Shown in pieces: positions 45,231 through 55,188 of a DNA stretch of 64,000 nucleotides (position 1 is its first letter; each line of letters begins with the position of its first letter). Origin of the DNA: Paenibacillus vini (lineage in GTDB: Bacteria; Bacillota; Bacilli; Paenibacillales; Paenibacillaceae); contig NZ_BOSL01000004.1 in assembly GCF_018403325.1 (NCBI RefSeq), positions 62,001-126,000 on the forward strand. The letters are read 5' to 3'. The position numbers and the translations under genes were made by a program. Below the pieces are notes generated by a model. That model saw nothing but the letters and a program-made list of their open reading frames with translations. It did no database searches and was not told where the DNA came from.

Positions 45231-45250
45231 ATTATAACGACCGGTCTAGA
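45231..45250 (-). promoter_or_regulatory. Promoter with GACCGGTC operator
   Basis: On the minus strand a TATAAT (45236-45231) is overlapped upstream by CTAGACCGGTCG; GACCGGTC is palindromic and resembles the LmrA/YxaF-type box. The -35 region is weak. The arrangement suits repression by the TetR protein. Confidence 0.5.
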
Positions 45251-45444
45251 GTATATTATTTTAAATTTTAATGGGTGTCAATTGTGAAGTTAGGCACTTA
45301 TAAGATTTGCCCACTTGAGCGAAGCGGATTATGTCGCTGAAAAAGGAGAAGGATTGCCGTAAAATTGCTATAAATACAGCATCAATCGCCTATATCTCCA
45401 GTAGTTTACTTATACCGAAAACCATTGAAACGGAGTTGTTGCCT

Positions 45445-46458
45445 TTGAGATCCAATTCCAAAATCGGTGTCATTCTGGCCCAGATCGGAACGCCGGAACG
45501 ACCGGAGGCGAAGCCGGTGCGCTCTTATTTGCGGCGGTTCTTGTCCGACCGGCGGATCGTGGATACGAATCCATTGGTCTGGCAGCCGGTACTTCGGGGG
45601 ATCATCCTCCGGACGAGGCCCCGGAAGTCGGCCCAATTATACAGGCAAATCTGGAGCCAGGAGGGCTCTCCACTCTTGGTAAACAGTCAGCGTCAACAAT
45701 CCGGGTAGCAGGAGAGGTTGGGGCCGAAGTTCCAAGTAGAACTGGGACTTGCGTACAGTGAAAATAGCATCATGCGGGCCATGCGGCAGTTTGAACAAGC
45801 GGGAATCGGCCGTGTTCTCATCGTTCCGTTATTCCCTCAGTACTCTTCAACGACAACGGCTTCCGTATATGATCAAGCTTGTTTTGCGGCGCTGGGCCGC
45901 AACAGCTCCAGAAGTCCGGCGCTCAAGCGGTATGTTCCGGCGCTGCGGTTCGTTGAGCCTTATTATTGCGATCAGGGGTACATTTCCGTAATGAAGGCGC
46001 ATTTGCACCGCTACATGAAACAGCTGGACAGGGAGCCGGATCAGATCGTGTTGTCTTTTCACGGCATTCCCAAGCGATATGCGGATACAGGGGACCCTTA
46101 TCCGGAACAGTGCAAAGAAACGGGGCGGCTGCTCGCTGAGGCGATGGGCTGGCGTCAAGACAGTTGGCAGATTGCATTCCAGTCCCGTTTTGGACCGGAG
46201 GAATGGATTGGGCCTTCCACGGAAAAAGTGATCGGGAGCCTGCCGGAACGAGGAATCGCAAATCCCCTGGTATTTGCCCCCGGCTTCGTGACAGATTGCC
46301 TGGAGACACTGTATGAGCTGGATATTGAAGGACGGGGCCACTTTGGTGCCTCCGGCGGAAAAGCCGATCAATATCAATATGCACCATGCTTGAATGACCA
46401 GCCGGAGTGGCTTGATTTCCTAACGGGGTTGGTTGAGCGGAATGTCGGAGGCTGGTGA
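45445..46458 (+). pseudogene. hemH: Ferrochelatase with in-frame amber stop
   Basis: Ferrochelatase inserts Fe2+ into porphyrin at the end of haem synthesis. The two halves are in the same frame and separated only by TAG at 45706-45708 (context QQSG-stop-QERLG). The expected product is about 337 aa: N-terminal SKIGVILAQIGTP, LRRFLSDRR, GSPLLVNSQRQ; after the stop GLAYSENSIMRAM, LSFHGIPKRY (active-site His), FQSRFGPEEWIGPST and CLETLYELDIE. All catalytic segments are intact. A start at TTG 45445 (ACGGAG 9 nt upstream) fits the family. One substitution (for example a Leu TTG to TAG) would explain the break. Suppression or restart at 45718 cannot be excluded. Confidence 0.8.
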
Positions 46459-46605
46459 TAATCTGTTTGCGGATAGACTTCCACGAAGTTTATGTGTGAT
46501 AAATCTCACCGAAAAAATAATTAAAATTTGAATAATAGAGATAAGATAGGCTTCGGATAAAAGAACAGGAAATAGAGTAGAAGAGAGGAGACGGCAAGAA
46601 GCATA

Positions 46606-46827
46606 ATGGGTGTTCGTGAATGGGTGGATCAGGATTACGTCATCGAGCATTTGAGACAAAAATTTAATTGTTCGGTGTTATGGTGCGAAGGCCGCGCCTG
46701 CCTGGAATATAAGAGCAAGGAAGAACTGAATCAAATGGCCGGTTATGTAAAAGACAACTTCTCCATGGAGCTTCTGGACGTATTCTTTACGGCAGTTGAG
46801 AGCCTTAATGAAGAAGTAGAATCCTGA
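46606..46827 (+). CDS. Small conserved-type protein of unknown function
   Basis: Not recognised. A 73-aa soluble protein with HLRQKFNCSVLWCEGRACLEY and helical C-terminal half. Two cysteines (VLWCEGRAC) could form a metal or disulfide site. The ribosome site (GAGAGGAG) is far (17 nt). Terminator at 46844 supports expression. Confidence 0.5.
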   Translation: MGVREWVDQDYVIEHLRQKFNCSVLWCEGRACLEYKSKEELNQMAGYVKDNFSMELLDVFFTAVESLNEEVES

Positions 46828-46843
46828 TCATTTGAAAAAAAGT

Positions 46844-46873
46844 AAGAACCCGCTCATTTGAGCGGGTTCTTTG
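46844..46873. terminator. Bidirectional terminator
   Basis: AAGAACCCGCTCA and TGAGCGGGTTCTT (46844-46856, 46859-46871) with T runs on both strands; shared by the 46606 gene and the xylanase gene. Confidence 0.88.
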
Positions 46874-46899
46874 TTCATAGCTTAGTTCTTTGTCGTCAA

Positions 46900-49800
46900 C
46901 TACAGCTTCCAAATCCGGTACAAAATCACCGCCGCCTCGGCGCGGGTGAGCGCTTCGGCCGGTGCGATCTTGCCGTCTTTGCCGTTGACAATGCCGGCTT
47001 GCACAAGGGTAGCTGCGCTGGCTTTAGCGAAGTCGGCAATTTGCGCCGCATCCGTATAAGCATCTAAAGTAGCGCTGCCTGCGGCTTGCTTGCCCGCGGC
47101 CGTCAATGCGCGGGATGTCAGCACCATCATCTCCTGACGGGAGATCGGGCTGTTCGGTTTGAACGTGTTGTCCGCGTACCCGGTCACGATCCCAAGCTCC
47201 TTCGCGATCGCCAGCGCATCGCTATAGGAAGCGTTTGGCTGAACATCGCTGAATGCCGCTGGTTGACCCTTGCCGGAGCCTTTCAATTCAAGGCCGTTGA
47301 CAAGAAGAGCAATGAAGTCGGCACGTTTAATGGAAGAGGCAGGGGAGAAGGCATTCTCCGCCGTTCCGCGAATCACGTCGCGCGCGGCCATGGCGTCAAT
47401 GGCTTGCTTCGCCCATGGCACGTTCTGCAGGTCGCCGAAAGTTTTGGACACGTAAGCAACAGCATAGTTGCTGAAGTGGGTCGTTTGGAAAACGACACTT
47501 CCGCTTACAGCATCATATCGGCCGTTTGGAACCGGGGTCACGCTGCCGTTATCCTCAATGTACCAAACTACGATGGAATTCGGATTGCTAAGTTCCATGG
47601 CGGTTGGCTTGTAAGGAATAGCTACCGTGATAGGCGCCTTCGGGTTGTTCCAGGCAATGGCCTTGCCATCAACAGCAATGCTCAGATCAAGCGCCGGACG
47701 GTTGCCGATTGCTTCCCGGGAAGCTGCATCCAACTCATCCAACGAAGCCTTCGCGATGCGGATGGAGACTTGCCCTGCATTCTCTGTCACATTGGACAGC
47801 ATGTTGCTCGGAATCTCGATTGTGCCGTGCTCCGTTTTCAATAGAATCACGAAGTTTTCTTGACCATTCAGGCTTTGAGTCGGTAATTGCACTTCGTAAG
47901 ATGTCGCGTTTGCCTGCTGAGGAACTTCGATGGAGATTTGTTTCTTACCGTTAGCCGTTGGAGCTGCTTGCTCAAGGGCCTTCTTCAGGTTGTCGCCGGA
48001 AACCGTCGCCGTGGCGACTCCTCCTGTAACTTTTACCTCCGGTTTGATTACGCCGCCAGCCGGTTCAACTGGTTTCGGTTGAGTCGCCGAACCTCCGCTA
48101 GTTCCCCCGCTGCCGCCGCTGTTACCGCCAGTGTTGCCGTTTCCGTTATCGCCCGGTTTGCCAGGTTTGCCCGTAAGGGTAAGCACACCATATACGGATG
48201 TGTCCTGATAACCGTTGCCGGTGGTATCATTCCAGGCGGCAACGCTTTGACGGGAGCCGTCTTTGGCGTCATTAATTTGCGCGTCAAAGCCGACCTTCAC
48301 GTTGTTGCTTGGGGTAATCTTTTTGAACGGAATCTTCACTTCAACCGTATAGTTCGTTCCGGAAACCTGGGTGGCTGAAACAAAGCCCTCGCCGATTTTT
48401 TCCGGACTAAATGAAGTCTCGTTATCAAAATTAATGCGGAATTGTCCGTCATCGTCCTGATAGAACGTGCTCTTGGCGTTATTCTCGTCCAGGAAAATCT
48501 CGACGGAATCCTGTTCCCAAGCATTTACATTGCTCTTGTCGAGCTGCGCGTCATTCACCTGGATCAGAACGTACAAGTTTTGATCGTCCCACAGGGCTTT
48601 AGCTACGCCGTTTGCACCCTGCCAAGCCGTTTGATACCGGTTCAGAGACATGGCTGGAGCCTGGTTCCATACCGTGTCGATGGTTCCGTCAATGACAGGA
48701 GTAGCATAATTCGCAGTGGACTGGTTAGCATTCGATGAATCCGGCTCATGTTCTTCAATGAATTTATCTGGATCGATGACGCCGTAATAAGCCGGTTTGG
48801 CCTGAAGCTGCTTATCGAACAAGAGTGGATTGTTCTCCGCTCTCCAGCTGGAGCCATCGTCCAGACCCCAGAAGGTTACGCGTTTGATATGCTCGGCGTT
48901 TTCTTTATACAGGTTGAATAATTGTGCGTACAAATAGCCTTGTGCACTAGCCAGCTTATCGGAAAGCTGATACTTCTCACCGGCCATGATGTCGAGTTCG
49001 GTAACACTAATCTCTACGCCCAAAGAAATGAACTTCTCCAGGGAAAGTCTGACGTTTTCCGGATTGGTGTTTACATTGTAATGCGCTTGCATGCCGACGC
49101 CGTCGATGAGCAGTTTGCCGGGATGCGTCTCCGCATATCTATCATTAATTTCTTTAACCATGCTATAGATGGCCGTAGCCTTATTCTGGTTGTCTTCGTT
49201 GTAGTCGTTGTAGTAAAGCTTGATATCCCACTCGGGGTGTTCATCGAGAACTTCTCTGGCTGCCAGGAACGCTTGCTCTACGTAGTCCGGTCCGATGGCG
49301 GTTTTCCAAGGAGCCGTCCGCAGCGCGTTTTCCCAATCGGTGGGATTGCTCGGATTGTCGCTCATCGCTTCGTTGACAACGTCCCATGAAATCACTCGGT
49401 CGCCAAAATGCTCTACGACGGTCTTGATATGAGTGCGTAAATTCGTAAGGGCCTCATCACGGCTTAAAGGCACCGTGTTTCCTTGCTCCGTGGTCGTATT
49501 CATCCATGCCGGAGACTGTTGATGCCATACAAGCACGTGTCCGTGCATTTGCATGCCTTCCGCGAGAACCTTATTAACCATGGCATCCGCGCCGGTAAAG
49601 GAGAATTCACCCTCCCTCGGCTGCAACGCATCCGGTTTCATGGCGTTGCCTGCGGTAGCGACATTGTGGTGCATTTTCAACAAGTCAAGTCTTAATCCTT
49701 CCAGATCCTCGCCTGAAATAGCGTTGCCGATCAGAAAATCACTTTGATAGGCATCTTTGATCGGAATCAGATCCTTCTGTATTTCGATCGGTTCTGATGC

Positions 49801-51324
49801 TAATTTTTCAAAGCTGATGTCGTCGATATAGAAGGTGGTTTGTACATTAGAGCTTTGCAAGTAGATCGTTAAATACTCGCCTCCCACGCTGTTATAGCGA
49901 TAGGTTCCTTCCAACTGTACCCATCCGTCGCCGACACTGATTGTTTTCTTGGCAAGTTCAGGGTAATTCGGACTGCTTTCGCCAATCTGGGAAGACAATG
50001 AGATCTCCGAGCTCGCAGGGCTAATCAGCTTAACCCAGGCCGTAACTTTATATTCGCTGCCCTTGTCCACATATTTCTCCACGCGGAGCGACGGCCCTTG
50101 CCAATTCTCTTGTCTGCCTTCTACCTTCAGGGCATATAAACCGCCTTCCGTATGGTTGGCTTCATCGGTAACGGTCAGCTTCTCGACGCCTCCCCGAGGA
50201 ACAAAGCCGCCTGCTGTTTGATCCTCAAATGTGACGGTTTCAAAAGGTAGAGCTGGTTCTCTAGGCGGTTCTTCTTCACCGCCGGAGGCTACTTTCTCGG
50301 TGATACGCACGTATCCGATATAGAACGGAACCGTAGCTCCTTTATCATTGGATTGAATACGCAGGCGGTTATCTGTGCTCGTATCTACCGTAAATTCCTT
50401 TGTTAAAGTGACGGCTTTTCCGGGAACAAAGTCTGCGCTCGCCAAAAAGCCATATTTTATATCTGCCGTCTGAAGGAAAACTTGTGCTCCGTTCGGTACA
50501 ACCACATCAGGATCCACATAAACAGCAGTGGTTACTGTGTAAGTTTTTCCGTTTTCCAGACCGATATTGGAGTATTTGAAATCTGCGGCATCATGCCCTT
50601 GAGTTCTTTCAGTGACGGATAAGGCTCCTCCATCGGCGTTCCCGTCAAAGACCTTACCTGCGACCTTTTCAAGCTTAGCGTTACCTGATTGCTCAGCCTT
50701 CCCTATGCTACTTTCAAAGGTTTCATGATAGATTTCCTTATCGACGGTTTCCGATGTTGATTTTGATGTAATGAGGATATCCCCGATATAAAAGGGCACC
50801 TTCTTCCCGTCATCGTTGGATTGTACGCGCACAGTGGAATATTTGGTCGTATCCACCGTAAATTCTTTAGTTAGCGTGATCGCCTTGCCGGCTTCATAAT
50901 TTACGTTGGCCAGCAAAGGATAGTCTGGCTCCGTAGGAATTTGAAGATAGGCTTGAGCACCGGCAGGTACCGTCTCGTTCTCGTCAACATACAGGGATAC
51001 CTTAATCGTGTACGTCTTTCCGTTTTCCAGGTTCATGTCGGCGAATTTGAAATCCACAGCGTCCCAGTTGTTTGATCTATTGCTTACATATAATGCAGTT
51101 CCGTCTTCATTACCTTCAAACACTTTGCCGGTGACAGGCGTAAGTTTCGCGCCGCCGGACTGACCGGCAATACCCGCGCCGTCCGCAAAGGTTTCGTGGT
51201 AAACCGTTACCGTATCTTCTGCTGCGTTTGCAGCTGCTCCGCCGCCTTGGGCGAACCAGCCTGACGGGATCAGCAGAGCCGCTGCGATGGAAATTGAGAT
51301 GGCTTGTTTGATGATTTTACGCAT
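46900..51324 (-). CDS. SLH-anchored multi-domain GH10 xylanase
   Basis: A 1474-aa secreted enzyme. Order: signal peptide (1-35), two tandem repeats of a CBM-like module (about 38-350, each with YHETF and [19 protein letters not shown]), CBM22 (about 360-515), GH10 catalytic domain (about 525-880; acid/base E652 in WDVVNEA, nucleophile E776 in VTELDI), CBM9 (about 895-1090), Gly/Ser linker, a beta-rich domain and three SLH-like repeats at the end (about 1295-1474). It hydrolyses xylan while attached to the cell surface. A cre-like site and a GGGGGAG ribosome site precede the ATG. The architecture matches large SLH xylanases of Paenibacillus. Confidence 0.9.
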   Translation of the reverse strand: MRKIIKQAISISIAAALLIPSGWFAQGGGAAANAAEDTVTVYHETFADGAGIAGQSGGAKLTPVTGKVFEGNEDGTALYVSNRSNNWDAVDFKFADMNLENGKTYTIKVSLYVDENETVPAGAQAYLQIPTEPDYPLLANVNYEAGKAITLTKEFTVDTTKYSTVRVQSNDDGKKVPFYIGDILITSKSTSETVDKEIYHETFESSIGKAEQSGNAKLEKVAGKVFDGNADGGALSVTERTQGHDAADFKYSNIGLENGKTYTVTTAVYVDPDVVVPNGAQVFLQTADIKYGFLASADFVPGKAVTLTKEFTVDTSTDNRLRIQSNDKGATVPFYIGYVRITEKVASGGEEEPPREPALPFETVTFEDQTAGGFVPRGGVEKLTVTDEANHTEGGLYALKVEGRQENWQGPSLRVEKYVDKGSEYKVTAWVKLISPASSEISLSSQIGESSPNYPELAKKTISVGDGWVQLEGTYRYNSVGGEYLTIYLQSSNVQTTFYIDDISFEKLASEPIEIQKDLIPIKDAYQSDFLIGNAISGEDLEGLRLDLLKMHHNVATAGNAMKPDALQPREGEFSFTGADAMVNKVLAEGMQMHGHVLVWHQQSPAWMNTTTEQGNTVPLSRDEALTNLRTHIKTVVEHFGDRVISWDVVNEAMSDNPSNPTDWENALRTAPWKTAIGPDYVEQAFLAAREVLDEHPEWDIKLYYNDYNEDNQNKATAIYSMVKEINDRYAETHPGKLLIDGVGMQAHYNVNTNPENVRLSLEKFISLGVEISVTELDIMAGEKYQLSDKLASAQGYLYAQLFNLYKENAEHIKRVTFWGLDDGSSWRAENNPLLFDKQLQAKPAYYGVIDPDKFIEEHEPDSSNANQSTANYATPVIDGTIDTVWNQAPAMSLNRYQTAWQGANGVAKALWDDQNLYVLIQVNDAQLDKSNVNAWEQDSVEIFLDENNAKSTFYQDDDGQFRINFDNETSFSPEKIGEGFVSATQVSGTNYTVEVKIPFKKITPSNNVKVGFDAQINDAKDGSRQSVAAWNDTTGNGYQDTSVYGVLTLTGKPGKPGDNGNGNTGGNSGGSGGTSGGSATQPKPVEPAGGVIKPEVKVTGGVATATVSGDNLKKALEQAAPTANGKKQISIEVPQQANATSYEVQLPTQSLNGQENFVILLKTEHGTIEIPSNMLSNVTENAGQVSIRIAKASLDELDAASREAIGNRPALDLSIAVDGKAIAWNNPKAPITVAIPYKPTAMELSNPNSIVVWYIEDNGSVTPVPNGRYDAVSGSVVFQTTHFSNYAVAYVSKTFGDLQNVPWAKQAIDAMAARDVIRGTAENAFSPASSIKRADFIALLVNGLELKGSGKGQPAAFSDVQPNASYSDALAIAKELGIVTGYADNTFKPNSPISRQEMMVLTSRALTAAGKQAAGSATLDAYTDAAQIADFAKASAATLVQAGIVNGKDGKIAPAEALTRAEAAVILYRIWKL

Positions 51325-51360
51325 TCATTGCACTCCCCCTGTAAAAGTTTGGTTAAGTAG

Positions 51361-51374
51361 GTTAAGCGCTTACA
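51361..51374. promoter_or_regulatory. cre-like site upstream of the xylanase
   Basis: On the minus strand TGTAAGCGCTTAAC matches 12 of 14 cre positions. It lies about 40 nt before the xylanase ATG, suggesting CcpA repression. Confidence 0.55.
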
Positions 51375-51577
51375 TTTAATTGCGTGAAGTCCTCCTTTCA
51401 GTCCCAAATGATACCATCGGCAGGGAAGCACCGTCTTACTCGAAATTAAAGAATGTTCCGTACTTTTCTTATATAAATCTCGAAATGAGGCATATTCCTT
51501 TCCGGATTTCCTTTAAAGAGGGGATGTGTCATACTAGGGTTACATTTTTTATTATCGATCGCAGTGAGGTGAGCGGC

Positions 51578-52121
51578 TTGTCCATCAGGGTAAAATTATT
51601 GCTGTCATACACGGGCATGCTTATCATCAGCCTGCTGGTAGTCGTCGTGACCGCAGGTCTGTTTACGATCGCGGCAACGGGCGACATCCACGGCATCCAG
51701 GATTTCTATAAGGTGCATTATCAGCTTATTCCTTTGACCGAAGAAGAGGAGTCCATTTTCCTGGAACTGAAATATCTCGCCAAAAATGAGCCGGACCAGC
51801 TGCAGGACAAGGAGCTTCTGAAAGAGTACGATTTCAAGCTCAGGACGGTGCGGGCCGGACTCTTCGTCCGTCGGGAAAGCAATCAAGTGTTCGAGTCGTT
51901 TACGATTAACCAACCGGCATTAGAGCAGCATTTGCCGCCATATGACTTAAATAACAACCAGATTCGCAATACCTTCAATATCGGTGAGCGGTTCTACGCT
52001 TACGCGAAATTCGACTTCCGCTATTCGGACGGCGCCAAGGGGCGTAACGCCGCTGCAGCATGCTATAAGCCGTGGCTATAATGAAATGGCGGAGGCTTTG
52101 ACCGCCGCGGGCGGAAAATAG
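51578..52121 (+). pseudogene. Remnant of a sensor histidine kinase
   Basis: From TTG 51578 (GTGAGGTGAG upstream) the frame encodes SIRVKLLLSYTGMLII, a first membrane span and an extracytoplasmic region (to about 52040) typical of sensor kinases. It then ends with a stop at 52081. In another frame 52067-52121 reads GYNEMAEALTAA followed by a stop, a typical HAMP-end sequence. The second span, HAMP core and kinase domain are missing, so an internal deletion with a frameshift is likely. An earlier in-frame start at 51380 adds an unlikely leader. Confidence 0.6.
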
Positions 52122-52130
52122 TAATTCGAA

Positions 52131-52175
52131 AAAGGATAGAGCAGACCCTGATCATGGGCGCTCTATCCTTTTTTT
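52131..52175 (+). terminator. Terminator after the kinase remnant
   Basis: AAAGGATAGAGC and GCTCTATCCTTT (52131-52142, 52160-52171) then T6. Confidence 0.85.
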
Positions 52176-52180
52176 CTCCG

Positions 52181-53317
52181 TCAAAAACCTATCTTTAGAC
52201 TTTCTCCATCAACATACACGCCTTCCGAACGCGTAATCGGCAGTTTCTGTTCCTCACTGAAGCCGATCGTTTCCCCATGTCTTAAAGTGACGTTGTATTG
52301 TATGACATAATTTGAAATATCAATCAGGAATTCGCGAAGATCGGCCGGATCGGCCTGACTATCGACAATTTCGATTTCCTCCTTGCCAAACGGTTTCAGA
52401 CCGTTCGTGTATCCGTTCGTGCCGGATTCCGTGCGAACCAAGCCAAAATGGACCAGATTGAGGAGAGGGAACTCTTCCTCTTCTTCGCCCTCGGATTTCA
52501 TGATATCCGCCATTTTCAAGTACATGTCGGGTTCAAACACAGTGCCGGATGAATAGAGTCCTATGGCATTAGGAAGCTTCAGGCAGCTGGCGGCCAGCTT
52601 GACGTACATTTTGCCGCTGTCGAGCGGGGAACCCCAGCGGGTAAAGACTGCGAGGATGATTTGGGCGACATGGGTTTTAACCACGTCCGCGCCTCCGGGC
52701 CAGAGATAGTTGCCCTGCGCGTAATGTTCGGCCTCACCGTCCGGGACGGGCGCATCAACAAAGCTGACGGCCAGAGTGAAGCCGTCTACGTCAAAGACCA
52801 GAATCCCTTCCTGCTCCCTGGACTCGCGGCCGTCCTCTCCTGCCGGATAGGATATGTTCCAGTCCTGAAGCAGGTTATTCTTGATTTGTTCCAGATCGCA
52901 TTCAGCCGAGTTCAGCAGCACGAATCCGTTGAAAATACCGGACGATTCGCTCTGCGGCTCGCTCTCATCGCTTTGGCTTTGCTCGGCCTCGATGGCCGCC
53001 GCCTGCTTCATCCAGTATTCACGGATCATTTCTACCATCGCAATCGATTGCTGCTCCGCTGTTGCCGGATCATAGAGCCGCATCTCGCTGAACACATGGC
53101 CGCAATGCTCGGTGTCGGAGGGCTGCTCATAACCGCCGCAAACGCCGAGAAGCCATTTTCCCAGCATGTTTTTCTTATACTTGAATATGTAATAGTGCAT
53201 GTTGTGCAAATCAAATTCGCCTGCAATTTCGATCTTGCTGGGCTTCCGGCCGAGTTCGTGCTCATCCGCCAGCCAGTCGATCATGGACTCCATTGCCGCT
53301 TGCCGTTGGGCTGTCAT
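52181..53317 (-). CDS. DUF4261 domain protein
   Basis: A 378-aa cytoplasmic protein. The C-terminal part (about 120-378) matches DUF4261 (GFVLLNSAECDLEQIKNNL, DGFTLAVSFVDAPVPDGEAE, HYAQGNYLWP, GYTNGLKPFGKEEIEIV). The N-terminal 100 residues form a separate unit with LGKWLLGVCGGYEQPSD and an acidic Ser/Gln linker. Function unknown. GGGAGAG precedes the ATG. Confidence 0.75.
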   Translation of the reverse strand: MTAQRQAAMESMIDWLADEHELGRKPSKIEIAGEFDLHNMHYYIFKYKKNMLGKWLLGVCGGYEQPSDTEHCGHVFSEMRLYDPATAEQQSIAMVEMIREYWMKQAAAIEAEQSQSDESEPQSESSGIFNGFVLLNSAECDLEQIKNNLLQDWNISYPAGEDGRESREQEGILVFDVDGFTLAVSFVDAPVPDGEAEHYAQGNYLWPGGADVVKTHVAQIILAVFTRWGSPLDSGKMYVKLAASCLKLPNAIGLYSSGTVFEPDMYLKMADIMKSEGEEEEEFPLLNLVHFGLVRTESGTNGYTNGLKPFGKEEIEIVDSQADPADLREFLIDISNYVIQYNVTLRHGETIGFSEEQKLPITRSEGVYVDGESLKIGF

Positions 53318-53538
53318 TGTTCTCTCTCCCTTAGATAGAAGTATAGTCCTATAAAGTTATATTCTACCAACCTATAGAGGGCAATTCAACGCCGGTAAGT
53401 GTAAGCCTGGACTCCAGACATCAAAACCCGCTATAACGGTTCATGATTCTATTATTTTGGAGGAATTCCCTCTTATTAGAGGGAATATGTACCTTACGAT
53501 GACATGGGGCACAATCTTTGAAATGACGGGAGGAAATT

Positions 53539-54015
53539 ATGATGAATGAAAGCAAGTTCTTCAGGCAGTTTCGGGAACTCCGGGAACAGACCCTTTCTTT
53601 GGCGGAGTCCGTTTCGCCCGATTTGATCGATATCGTTCCATCCGGGTTTAACAACAGCATCCGGTGGAATTTGGGCCATATTCTGGTGGCCTGGGACCAT
53701 GGCATTTTCCCTAAAATCAATGAATCTAGGAGAATACCGCAGAAATATCATTTTATGTTTCCTAAAGGAAGCAGGCCGAGTGCTTGGACAGAAGAGCCGC
53801 CGGCCTACGAGGAGATTGTATCCAGGCTGAGAAGCCAGGTGGACGAGATTATTACTGCTTCGGACGGAAAGCTGAATGATCTCGTGGCCCAGCCGTTCTT
53901 GCGGGTTAAGTATGTGCGGGGGATGTTCACATTTCATCTGAGAGAAGAAGAACATCATCTGAATTGTATGCGGCGCATCATTGCGGCAGCGGAATCTGCA
54001 CCCGCTGTGGAATGA
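53539..54015 (+). CDS. DinB-family protein
   Basis: A 158-aa four-helix-bundle protein of the DinB/YfiT fold. Histidines in WNLGHIL (residue about 38) and in HLREEEHHLNCM (about 137 and 141) are in the places of the metal-binding triad. Such proteins are putative metal-dependent thiol transferases. GGAGG lies before the double ATG; ATG 53542 is an alternative start. Confidence 0.75.
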   Translation: MMNESKFFRQFRELREQTLSLAESVSPDLIDIVPSGFNNSIRWNLGHILVAWDHGIFPKINESRRIPQKYHFMFPKGSRPSAWTEEPPAYEEIVSRLRSQVDEIITASDGKLNDLVAQPFLRVKYVRGMFTFHLREEEHHLNCMRRIIAAAESAPAVE

Positions 54016-54054
54016 TGCCTTTTATCGCTATATAAATAGTTTTGCGGACATACT

Positions 54055-54077
54055 CCCCTGTCCATTGGTCCAAGCAC
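54055..54077 (+). repeat. Copy 1 of a 23-bp direct repeat
   Basis: The sequence CCCCTGTCCATTGGTCC and the next six bases are identical to 62286-62308, about 8.2 kb away. Here it lies about 40 nt upstream of the Cys-rich protein gene. Confidence 0.6.
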
Positions 54078-54119
54078 TCCTCCTTCCCTGGAATACAATG
54101 AATCAAAGGAGGGGTGATG

Positions 54120-54338
54120 ATGTACAAGTACAGGATCGATTCATGGGGAAGGCTCGTTCCCTGCGATAATCAAGAAACTAGCAACGAGCAGCAAACCACC
54201 TGCCCTGACAAGAATAGAGAACGTCCAGCGGAACAGGGGCCTTCGGGACCGCGAAAACGTCGGACAAAAGGAAGAAAAAAATTACGCCACGGATGCAATT
54301 GCCGCTGTCGTTGCTGCCACCGCTGCCGCCGCAGATAA
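54120..54338 (+). CDS. Small Cys/Arg-rich basic protein
   Basis: Not recognised. A 72-aa protein with a neutral N-terminal third (YRIDSWGRLVPCDNQE), a basic linker (PRKRRTKGRKKLRHG) and a Cys/Arg-rich end (CNCRCRCCHRCRRR; six Cys in eleven residues). It could be a spore-coat-like or metal-binding peptide. ATG at 54120 has AAAGGAGG 7 nt upstream; ATG 54117 and GTG 54114 are alternatives. Terminator at 54359. Confidence 0.55.
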   Translation: MYKYRIDSWGRLVPCDNQETSNEQQTTCPDKNRERPAEQGPSGPRKRRTKGRKKLRHGCNCRCRCCHRCRRR

Positions 54339-54358
54339 AATTAGTATATAGAACATAG

Positions 54359-54384
54359 AAGCCGCCTTGACGGGGGCTTTTTTC
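54359..54384 (+). terminator. Terminator after the Cys-rich gene
   Basis: GCCGCC/GGGGGC stem followed by T6. Confidence 0.65.
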
Positions 54385-54481
54385 TTTATGTCATCCTATC
54401 ATTTCGGCTTGGGTTTAACCCTTGCGCTTGAAGGGTACTGGTACTACGAGTACACCAACGAGGGAAAGGGAGTTGACGATC

Positions 54482-54982
54482 ATGGAACAGATAGTCAGAT
54501 CTTTTTTTGTTAAGGACGATGGGGAGGTCCCGAATAACTCCGAATTGCCGGTAATTGTGTACCTGGGCGTATTCAAGGATAACCCGGACGGGATGGAAGA
54601 GGCATTTCAGCGCCATGGGTGGAGCGGCAGTTGGACCGGTGGCATCTATGACTACCACCATTACCATACCAACACGCATGAGGTGCTTGGCGTTAAATCC
54701 GGAGTAGCGACCGTTCTGATTGGCGGCGAGGCGGGGGAGCGGCTAGAACTGCAAACCGGAGATGTCATCGTGCTGCCGGCAGGAACCGCACACAAGAAGC
54801 TGGCAAGCAGCCCGGACTTTGCAGTGGTAGGCGCTTATCCGGAAGGAAAATCACCTAATTTGCGGGAACGCAGGCCGGAGGAGCGCACGCAAGCGATCGC
54901 CGAAGTTAGGAATGTACCTGTCCCGGATAAAGATCCGGTGTTCGGAGAAGAGGGGCCGTTATTGCATAAATGGGTTAAATAA
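54482..54982 (+). CDS. Cupin-domain protein (YjlB-like)
   Basis: A 166-aa cupin. Metal-ligand histidines are in HHYHTNTHEVLG (about 60-72) and the second cupin motif in GDVIVLPAGTAHKKL (about 101-115). The size and ends fit YjlB of Bacillus, of unknown substrate. ATG at 54482 with AGGGAAAGGGAG 9 nt upstream is preferred over the longer frame from 54422. Confidence 0.75.
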   Translation: MEQIVRSFFVKDDGEVPNNSELPVIVYLGVFKDNPDGMEEAFQRHGWSGSWTGGIYDYHHYHTNTHEVLGVKSGVATVLIGGEAGERLELQTGDVIVLPAGTAHKKLASSPDFAVVGAYPEGKSPNLRERRPEERTQAIAEVRNVPVPDKDPVFGEEGPLLHKWVK

Positions 54983-55103
54983 ATTTTTCTTCGAGAATAA
55001 ATGTTGGTTGTGAGAGAAATCATAGCTTTTAGTATAGGATACAGTGATAACTAAAGTTATAAGCGTTTTCACCCACAGAAAGATGAAGAGTTTATGAACA
55101 GTC

Positions 55104-55140
55104 TTGAACATTGAGAAGGGTTCTCATATAATAATTAATA
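55104..55140 (+). promoter_or_regulatory. ahpC promoter with PerR-like box
   Basis: TTGAAC (55104-55109), 17-bp spacer, TATAAT (55127-55132). ATATAATAATTAATA (55126-55140) overlaps the -10 and is close to the PerR box TTATAATNATTATAA (three mismatches), suggesting peroxide-induced derepression. Confidence 0.6.
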
Positions 55141-55188
55141 CAAACAAGAGATTAACCCATTAAAATAATATTTTGGAGGTAGGTTCAT

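Noticed and set aside
45331-45444. Upstream extension of the ferrochelatase frame from ATG 45331
   Set aside because: It adds 38 residues absent from the family and has no ribosome site; TTG 45445 fits better.
51380-51577. N-terminal extension of the kinase remnant
   Set aside because: The segment overlaps the xylanase promoter area and lacks coding character; SIRVKLLLSYT is a typical kinase start.
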